A DNA stretch of 64,000 nt from Seminavis robusta (taxonomy: Eukaryota > Bacillariophyta > Bacillariophyceae > Naviculales > Naviculaceae), in the NCBI GenBank assembly GCA_903772945.1, contig CAICTM010000077.1:1-64000 (forward strand), written 5' to 3'. This document shows, piece by piece, positions 57,038 to 64,000 of the stretch; within the stretch, counting starts at the first letter, position 1; each line of letters begins with the position of its first letter. Below the pieces are notes generated by a model, which made no database searches, was not told where the DNA came from, and saw nothing but the letters and a program-made list of their open reading frames with translations. Made by a program: the position numbers and the translations under genes.

Positions 57038-59519
57038 TTAGCAATTGCGGCTCCATTCTGGAGGCAACTCGGCAGTGGTGAGATCACGAAAGCCCGTCTT
57101 TCGTCGTAAGGGCATATCAAGCCATTCTGACAACACCTTCGGTGGGGTTGCCCGTTGCAGTCGGTTCAACACTGTGTTGGACACGAAGCCTTCCCTTCGG
57201 CACTCGTCAAAAGCGTAAAACAGGCATTTGCCTTTCAATTCCTTGTCACTCAGAAGATTGTTGCAGCACTTGAACCAAAAAGCGTACGTGTAACTGTCCG
57301 GGGATACGTACGGAGACTGTCTCATTTCTTGATATGTTTGTGTCGCCAACTTGAAGGCTTGTGCTTTGTCCTCCAGAGTGTTTGCCGCGCAATTCAAGAC
57401 ATAGTTGTATGGATACGCATTGGGCAGCAATGCTTCATCCTTGGTTTCTTCATAAAGGTCTAGCAACCTAGTCAGCAGTCCCCTAGCCTTGACTATACTT
57501 CCACCGCAATTTGCAAGCGTCAGAATCACCATGGTAAACGTTCGGAGATTCGGCCTCATGGATGGGTCACCGGTTTGCTCGTGTACCGAGAATGCCTCTT
57601 CCAGCAACTCGAGTACCATTTCAGCAGCATCAGGGTCGGCACTCTTGGAATAGCTTTCAATGACAGATGTGTACGAAATGATATCTGGCTTGCTGCGAAA
57701 CGAACCACCCTTCATTCGCTGTAGCAAATCATACGCCTTCTTCCCAGCAAATGGATCTGAACTCTTGGCGTACGCATTGATGACCACGTTCTACATCATG
57801 ACAACCAGAAGCAAGAAGTAACACGAAGCAACAGGAAACAAGATTGAGTGAGCCTTTTCTGCCCCATGAATCGAAGGAGACCATCAGATTGACTCAACTC
57901 ACGTAATGTCGATTTGTTGGTTCACATTTGTCATCTCCTCGATGCCATAGCATCTCCATTTTTCGCAGAGTCTGTTCCGACTGCTCGGCCAAACCAGGCT
58001 CGCCGCTTCGGATCCATGCCTGTGGTGGTAACAGATAGATATTGTCAGTGGTGAACCAACATACAACAAATCAGACACAGGTTGCAGGATCAACAACCAT
58101 CACTTGCACACATACCTTCATGAGTGTATTGTAGGTGAAACTATCCGGTGAAATGGCAGGTTGTTCGATACAGTTCTCCTCCAAGTACTGAACAGTAGTC
58201 CTAATCTCCTTGAGTGCCTTCTTCTTGTTGGGGCTCATGACGTGCGCATGCAACACCGTGTTGTACGATACGACGTCTGGTACCAGGTTCTTGCAGCGTG
58301 ACAATATATCTTCCATCAACCGAAGTGCTTCCCTGGCCTTTTCAGGTTTTCCAACTTTGGCCCACGCCGTGATTACTCCATTAAAAGCAATCAGCTCCGG
58401 TTCGGTGGAAACAAAAGCTCCCTGTTTATACAGTTGCAACATTTCCACCAGCAATTCATGGGCGCGTTCGGCGGATCCCGGGTCGCGGCATTTGGACCAC
58501 GAAAGTATGGCATTGGTATACGTTTCTGTATCCAGAATGGAGGATTCTGATTGAGTTTGATTCAAACTCTTCATTCGAGCAAAAACTTGGTCTGCCTTCA
58601 GGTTCGAACCTGGGGACCCACTCTTGGACCAAGCTTCCAGGCACCAATCATAGCATTGCAACAAGATTGCTGGATCTATAGGATCCCTTTCTGAGAGAGC
58701 TTCAAGCTGCTCTAGATACTGGTTGGCCTTTGTTGCGCAATCTCCTGGTTGTCGGTTTGCTTGTTGCCATGACCATGCATGCAACACATGTGCCACGATT
58801 TCAGGGGGAACCAGGTCATCTTCTCCCACATTCTCCACTCCTTCCATTCCAAAGACTCCTTCTTCTTGCATTATTCGCAGTAACGAGTCTGCTTTTCTGG
58901 CATAGTTTCTCCCCCCACGAGGTGTAGAACAAGTGGCATATGCTTCCAGAACCAATTGGTATGTTTCCACGGAAATGTTGGATGTGAGTGGTCGTAGCTG
59001 ATTGACCAACTCTTCCAGTTGGTCTGCCGCACAAACTATTTGGCGAGAATCTTCTTTGTTTCTCCATCTCAATCTTTTTCGTTTGAGACATGCCCGCATG
59101 GCAATCTGAAATGTTTCTTCCGTGGCAATGCCCAATTGGATCATTCTGTTGAGCATGGTCAACACTCGCTGCACGCCATCCTTATCATCCTCCAGTATTT
59201 CGGGTCTTCGTCGACGTTCGAGAGCTGACTTTTCAGCCATTTCAATGACAAGGTTGCTTTCGGGCCGAGACTCCAACACTCGTTTCATGTCTTGATGAAA
59301 TCGGTCCGTTTGGACAGACGGAGAAATACTGTCCGTGCCGACATCGTCGCGTTGTTCAGATGCAGTAAGGGCTGCGACAGCCAATTTGGAAGCGCCACAT
59401 TGTGGCTGGAAATAATTTTGGGATCTGCCTGTGAAACCAAAAGCTTTGGCGACATTCAAGGCCAGCAGCAGCGCTGTTGCCGTGGCTAGCTTGGAGAAAA
59501 ACCTGGTGGATTGTCGCAT
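57038..59519 (-). CDS. Plastid-targeted pentatricopeptide repeat (PPR) protein
   Basis: Model complement(join(57038..57790,57903..58019,58116..59519)), 757 aa; all three exons are multiples of three and phase 0. PPR proteins bind organelle RNA for editing, splicing, stability or translation. The N-terminus MRQSTRFFSKLATATALLLALNVAKAFGF carries a signal peptide with Ala-Phe at its end like ASAFAP, so a plastid target is likely. From about residue 100 on, helix-pair repeats show the usual starts: ETYTNAILSWSKC, LIAFNGVITAWAKVG, DVVSYNTVLHAHV, SFTYNTLMK, NVVINAYAKSSDP and IISYTSVIESYSKSADP, each of about 35 residues, with the repeat spacing AxxLLxxM. The C-terminus is free of E, DYW or SMR domains. 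The exact RNA target is unknown. Confidence 0.85.
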
Positions 59520-61282
59520 TATTTGCAAGGAAATAGATGGCCAGCTATTAAAGATGGGAGGAAACGGCTTTGATCCGTTCGATTGCTTCAAGCAGGCAAA
59601 TGAAAGAGCTTCCTGTGAAAGACACTGATGGTACCGGTTGCAACCTTCTAATAGCAAAACTGAACAAAGTTTCAAAATGATGCCGAAGAAAGAAGCAAGC
59701 TAGCAAGCTGCCTTGTGGTGGAGGGAGTGATGTTCTCGATGTCTGACGTACTCATTCCAAATAAGGTTCAGGCTAACGTTCCACGTAACTGGCCATATTC
59801 ACTAGGGTTGAAGTGACGTACGGACAAAAAACAGACGGTCAAACGAAGGCCACAGAATAAAACTGTCGCGTGGAGGAAACTTGCTTGGTTGCATGTTTGC
59901 CCATGCAGTCAGAGATCGTGTTTGGAGATTGGGCCAAAAGATCGCTTCCCACAAGGCTCTCGGCATAGAAGTTTTCTACAGTGACTTACGTAGATCAGTG
60001 GGACATTTATTTACGTTTGATGACACAGCAAGAGCGAGCCCGAGCCAAAGTCTGTCTTTGTACCAGGCTTCGGAACTGGAGCGAATTCTGTTGGAAGAGA
60101 AGCGAGCGCAAGCAGCACCAGTGCTCTCCTGTTGAAAATTGGTACATTCCTACGTGATCTCAAAGCCAGCCCACCCCCAATGAACCCCACGCAATTCCTA
60201 CAGCCCCCCGCTACCAGCCAAACCATGCCCAAAGATATGGTTTTTGCGGACACCCAACGACAAGGCCTTCATTTTTTAATCCAGCCACTTTCGTTACCCC
60301 TTTATCGCGCTCCTCTCGGTTGCCACCGAAAGCACGAAATAAAGGGCTCCTGTGCGTGCTGCTTCTGTCTCGAGCTCTTTCTCCAGTACCGGATCAACGC
60401 ACGAGCTACGAGACCCGCAGGACTGCAACTCCGTCTAATTGGAATTTTCCTGAAAAAATTATCAATTTGCGGAATCTAAATTGGCCTATTCCAAGTAAGT
60501 TTCCCCTATTCAACCGGAGGCAATGAATAGGAAAAAAGGATCTGCATTCCGTTTTGTTGTTATGGCGGCAACTACGTGCTGAATGCTGCCGCCATGGTGC
60601 TATCCCGAATCAAATTTGTCAGCTTCTACACTATTGTTTATCTATCACAAGCGCATGTATGTAAAGCACACGCCTACAGTCGAGCGCAACAAGAGGCGAA
60701 ATCGCTTCACTAAAAGCACAAACCGCCATGGTCGCATTGGATTTTGTGCAAACCAGCGGAAATCAATTCGTGCCAGTTACGATTCGCTTCTGGATTGCCT
60801 CTCGTTTTGGACGACCGCTCATTGTTCTGCGTGGTATGTTGCTTTAAACGAATGGTTTTCTGGTTGCGTCTCAGCGGTGCATCAACTGGATGTTGGTGTC
60901 GTGCGCTGCTTTGTCCATGGTCATCCTTTGTTGGCTGCTGGCTCGGATCCTTGGTGGCTGCATGCTTGACACCGAAGGGCGAAGATCTTCTCTCTTGGTG
61001 GCACCAGGGGCGTCACTTGCATTGGCAAGCCGGCGAGCCAATGATGTCATTGACATTTTTGGAGAAGAATTTGTGACCTCCTGGCGTGTCATGTTCTCGT
61101 GCTGTCTGTTGTCGTCCGTGTCATGATTGAGATGGGACTCAATTTCTGTTTGACGGGAATGATTCAACATTCCATCACATTCCTTTTCTAACTCTTGCGC
61201 CTCTTCGACCCTTTTGAACCCGGCAGACTTTCGGTACCGATACATTCGACTGGCTACTAGCTAGCAGCAACTCGAGTGCATC
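59520..61282. other. Divergent intergenic stretch
   Basis: 1.76 kb between two divergent starts. Several 80-130-codon frames on either strand show no domain. It holds the 5' flanks of the PPR gene and the acetyltransferase gene. Confidence 0.45.
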
Positions 61283-64000
61283 ATGACGAATGGCGAACAA
61301 AGCAATGGCTCGACACCTCCCGGTGGACAAGTGTCGAGGACCCGGCTGGCACGTCTCGTGTCTCGCGAGGCTCTGCCTGAGCTGACTCGAGGTGGTGCGA
61401 AGAGCCCTCACTATGTAAGCGGATGCGAGGACAACGATGCATCGCAAGACAATGAACGTAGTGGATCTCCCATGCGATGTGTCTCTGAGTTTGATGCCGT
61501 CGCGGCATCTGGCAAGCCAACTGGAACTCACGATGGTTCAGCATGCGTGGCGCCAACACAGCCGAATCCGTTGCGCAATGCTCGATTGCGATCTACCCAT
61601 GTTAGAGCTCTCCGGTTGGAAGCGGAGCTTCAACCTATGCGCATGATACTTGGACGACTGATGATGCACCCAACCAACAGAAAGGGTCTTTTCAACGCTC
61701 CTGTCAATGCCATTGCTCTAGGTCTCATTGATTATCATCAAATCATCAAGCGTCCAATGGATCTTGGTACTATCAAGTCCATGTTATACTCTATCGCATA
61801 CCAGTCACGCCAGCAAGTTGCTGATGATATCCGTTTGGTGTTTGAGAATGCCATGTTGTACAACCCGCCGCGGAATCTCGTTCACGTGGCGGCCAAGTCT
61901 CTGCTGGATTTCTTTGAAGAGCTCTATGCAGCTGTGGGCGGCGACAAGCGGACCCCCACCGCTGTTGCTGCGCGGCGCGTGTCCTTTGCTCAGCAGCAAG
62001 TCTGTCTACCAAGTGAACCTGTTCGCGTCGGCCTCACAAGAACCGTTTCTACTGCCAGCACCAACAGCGAGCCCGACACTGCGTTGACGACACCGTCGGA
62101 CCCGGACAATACTAGTGCCGCTGGTGGTGTCGCCGTTACTGATGGCGTGACAGATGGTTCGGGGAGTGTTTCTCCACCGAGCTGTCGAGTCCAAACCGGA
62201 GCCTTTGTGGCTCATGGTGCGGGAGGAAGTCCCAATTCCACGACACGGGCCAGAACCCCACCGGTTGCTTTACTGGCTCCATTGGAACTCAAGAATCAGC
62301 GAAAGCGCCGATTGAGTTTTGCTGGCAAAAAAATTCACGGCCACAGCTGCCGATCTTGTCTCGGTCGTACGTGCATGCTTTGCGAACAGAACTGCCTTGC
62401 GTTGGAGCCAACGTTGCTTGTATGCAATGGAAGCAACTGTGCTGGGTCAAGGATTCGGAAAGGAGCGACCTACTTCATCGCCAGCGACGGCAGCCGCCAG
62501 TACTGCCAACGATGCTTTGCCAGTCTCCCTCCAGTCCTGGCTCAGACTGCGGCCGAAGATGATACTGTTCGCTACAAGCGTGACTTGCTGAAGCGTAAGA
62601 ATGATGAGGAGCTCGTGGAAGATTGGTTGACTTGCAATAAGTGCGAGATGGGTGTCCATCGCATTTGCGCTCTCCACAACAGTTGCGCAGATTCGTCCAA
62701 AGAGTATTCCTGCCCATCTTGCGCCGCGCCACCTGCCAACGTCAATACGCAGGCGACTGCTGCTGCGTCCTCGGGAGCAGTAACCTCTTCTGAATCTGAC
62801 GTGTACACCTTTGTCACTGGCGCTGGTTGCCCATTGCGGATGTCCGATGTTGCCGACCCGTCATTTTGCCTGCGACAAGATCTCCTGGCTGCGGATTCGT
62901 TGCTGAAAACAGATATGTCTACTTTCGTCGAGGCGAAGGTTCGAGATCGGTTGAGGATGAGCTGTGATCTACCTAACGTGGACAAGACAGTGACGATCCG
63001 TGTCATTTCCGACTGCGATCGTTCCTTTGTGGTTCCAGATGTCGTGCGGAAGCACTTTAGAATGCCCACTGCGGACGATAGAGGTGATGAGGATGTGTTG
63101 TCGCCACCAAACAAGGTCACGTACAAGTCAAAAGCTATTGCCCTCTTCCAAAAGCATGATGGTCTCGATGTATGCATCTTCTGCATGTACGTGCAAGAAT
63201 ATGACGGTGATGACGACTATGACGAAGAAGAGCCACATGTCAAAGCTGGACTTGTGAAATCGAAACGCGTCTACATTGCGTATCTGGACAGCGTAGAGCA
63301 CTTCAGACCACGGGCTATGCGAACCAATGTCTATCACGAAGTGCTGATTGCTTACTTGGCGTCAGCCCGCATGAGGGGCTTCGAAACTGCCCACATTTGG
63401 GCGTGCCCACCGTCCCGCGGCAACTCCTTTGTGTTCTGGAACCATCCAGCTTCCCAGCGGACTCCGACGAAGGACCGCTTAATCGCCTGGTACCATGGAG
63501 CATTGAGCAGAGCGTTGGATTGTGGCGTGCTAACCGACGTACAGAGTTTGTACGAGAGTGAGTTCCATGAAACCCTCAAGGCGGCAGACAAAGAAAACGA
63601 AGACGACGGCGTCCCTCTGCACCCCAGCGGTCGAATGGTCTGCCCTCCTCTTCTGGAAGGAGACTACTGGATGGAGGAAGCTGTTCGAATTCACGCTGCA
63701 AGCCTTGCTCGACACCTAAAAGCACGTTCAGCGCACGAGGACAAGCCGGCAGAATGCTTGCCTCCAGCCGAGGGCGTCTGCGACCCCTGCCCCGCCAGAC
63801 AGATTGGTTCCATTCTCCTTGATCGACTGATGGCGCACAAATCTTGTGCTCCTTTCCGGAAACCAGTCAATGCCGCGGCTCTGAAACTGAAGGACTACCA
63901 CAAGATTGTAAAAAAGCCCATGGATCTCGGCACCATTTACACTCGGTGCATCCATGGAGAATATGCCTGCCTGGGTGATCTTGTGGAGGACGTGAAGCTT
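61283..64000 (+). CDS. p300/CBP-type histone acetyltransferase with two bromodomains (3' end beyond window)
   Basis: Open frame from ATG 61283 to the last base, 906 codons, stop not reached, no intron seen. It acetylates histone lysines and serves as a transcription co-activator. Order: a Ser/Thr-rich N-terminus; bromodomain 1 (about 119-218, with LGLIDYHQIIKRPMDLGTIK and AMLYNPP, the acetyl-Lys pocket Asn); Cys-rich zinc region (about 352-425, CRSCLGRTCMLCEQ); PHD-like Cys4-His-Cys3 (about 446-483, CNKCEMGVHRICA, CPSC); KAT11 catalytic domain (about 567-760, RVYIAYLDSVEHFRPR, YHEVLIAYL, IWACPPSRGN); and a second bromodomain from about 838 (LKDYHKIVKKPMDLGT), cut by the window end. Animal p300/CBP has one bromodomain before PHD-KAT11, so a second one after the catalytic domain is notable. 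TAZ and ZZ fingers may lie outside. Confidence 0.9.
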   Translation, partial: MTNGEQSNGSTPPGGQVSRTRLARLVSREALPELTRGGAKSPHYVSGCEDNDASQDNERSGSPMRCVSEFDAVAASGKPTGTHDGSACVAPTQPNPLRNARLRSTHVRALRLEAELQPMRMILGRLMMHPTNRKGLFNAPVNAIALGLIDYHQIIKRPMDLGTIKSMLYSIAYQSRQQVADDIRLVFENAMLYNPPRNLVHVAAKSLLDFFEELYAAVGGDKRTPTAVAARRVSFAQQQVCLPSEPVRVGLTRTVSTASTNSEPDTALTTPSDPDNTSAAGGVAVTDGVTDGSGSVSPPSCRVQTGAFVAHGAGGSPNSTTRARTPPVALLAPLELKNQRKRRLSFAGKKIHGHSCRSCLGRTCMLCEQNCLALEPTLLVCNGSNCAGSRIRKGATYFIASDGSRQYCQRCFASLPPVLAQTAAEDDTVRYKRDLLKRKNDEELVEDWLTCNKCEMGVHRICALHNSCADSSKEYSCPSCAAPPANVNTQATAAASSGAVTSSESDVYTFVTGAGCPLRMSDVADPSFCLRQDLLAADSLLKTDMSTFVEAKVRDRLRMSCDLPNVDKTVTIRVISDCDRSFVVPDVVRKHFRMPTADDRGDEDVLSPPNKVTYKSKAIALFQKHDGLDVCIFCMYVQEYDGDDDYDEEEPHVKAGLVKSKRVYIAYLDSVEHFRPRAMRTNVYHEVLIAYLASARMRGFETAHIWACPPSRGNSFVFWNHPASQRTPTKDRLIAWYHGALSRALDCGVLTDVQSLYESEFHETLKAADKENEDDGVPLHPSGRMVCPPLLEGDYWMEEAVRIHAASLARHLKARSAHEDKPAECLPPAEGVCDPCPARQIGSILLDRLMAHKSCAPFRKPVNAAALKLKDYHKIVKKPMDLGTIYTRCIHGEYACLGDLVEDVKL

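Noticed and set aside
58601-58610. GGTTCGAACC, the consensus of a tRNA B box
   Set aside because: It lies inside an open PPR exon and I see no A box or cloverleaf around it, so it is a chance palindrome.
60011-60253. 80-codon minus-strand frame and the overlapping plus-strand frame at 59881-60135
   Set aside because: Both are short, overlap on opposite strands, and lack any domain or splice support.
1-64000. CRISPR arrays, bacterial operons and rRNA genes
   Set aside because: Nothing resembling these is visible; genes are spliced and eukaryotic throughout.

Overview
The window is nuclear DNA of a photosynthetic stramenopile, most likely a raphid pennate diatom. The basis is fourfold. Genes carry short GT-AG introns of about 70 to 140 bases. 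Plastid proteins start with a signal peptide followed by an ASAFAP-like Phe motif. There is an HSF-type regulator of the diatom kind and an uncharacterised two-zinc-module protein of a type I recall from diatoms. Gene-free DNA is full of TACCGGTA/GGTACC palindromes and (TAGC)n runs, which recalls Seminavis, but the species cannot be fixed from this sequence alone.

Layout. 1-16,400 is transposon-derived. It holds a Ty3/gypsy-like family with three LTRs, two of them in inverted orientation, and a gag-protease reading frame broken by TGA codons (1-3,400). Next comes a decayed PIF/Harbinger-like DNA transposon with flanking minus-strand ORFs (4,450-7,770), a 99-bp tandem duplication (8,116-8,313), a decayed gypsy integrase (12,500-13,650), a copia RNase H end (13,973-14,600) and a small block able to fold into several hairpins (15,643-15,808).

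16,400-64,000 is host DNA, with most genes on the minus strand. In order: a two-zinc-module protein (16,436-19,027); a DP1/TB2-like membrane protein (21,328-24,258); a PH-domain PI 4-kinase of the III-beta type (25,167-28,488); a repeat-rich gene desert (28.5-32.2 kb); an HSF-type transcription factor (32,204-34,050); decayed duplicated pieces of an RNA helicase gene next to the intact UAP56/Sub2 gene (34,280-36,448); a secreted DegT-type aminotransferase (37,727-39,167); an ISCA2-like Fe-S assembly protein (41,108-41,746); a Cys-rich candidate thylakoid-lumen protein (42,696-43,115); a coiled-coil protein (43,491-44,144); a Patched/NPC1-like SSD protein (44,853-49,211); plastid heme oxygenase (51,296-52,253); a tandem pair of one-TM RING-H2 proteins (52,773-56,306); a plastid PPR protein (57,038-59,519); and the 5' part of a p300/CBP-type acetyltransferase with two bromodomains (61,283 to the window end).

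The host genes are mostly unrelated housekeeping or organelle genes and do not form one pathway. Loose functional groups are plastid biogenesis (heme oxygenase, lumen protein, PPR), membrane and lipid biology (DP1-like, PI4K, SSD protein) and gene expression (HSF, UAP56, p300-like). Spliced models below were assembled by eye: each junction has GT-AG ends and a consistent phase, and the summed exons are multiples of three. Junctions I regard as uncertain are marked.
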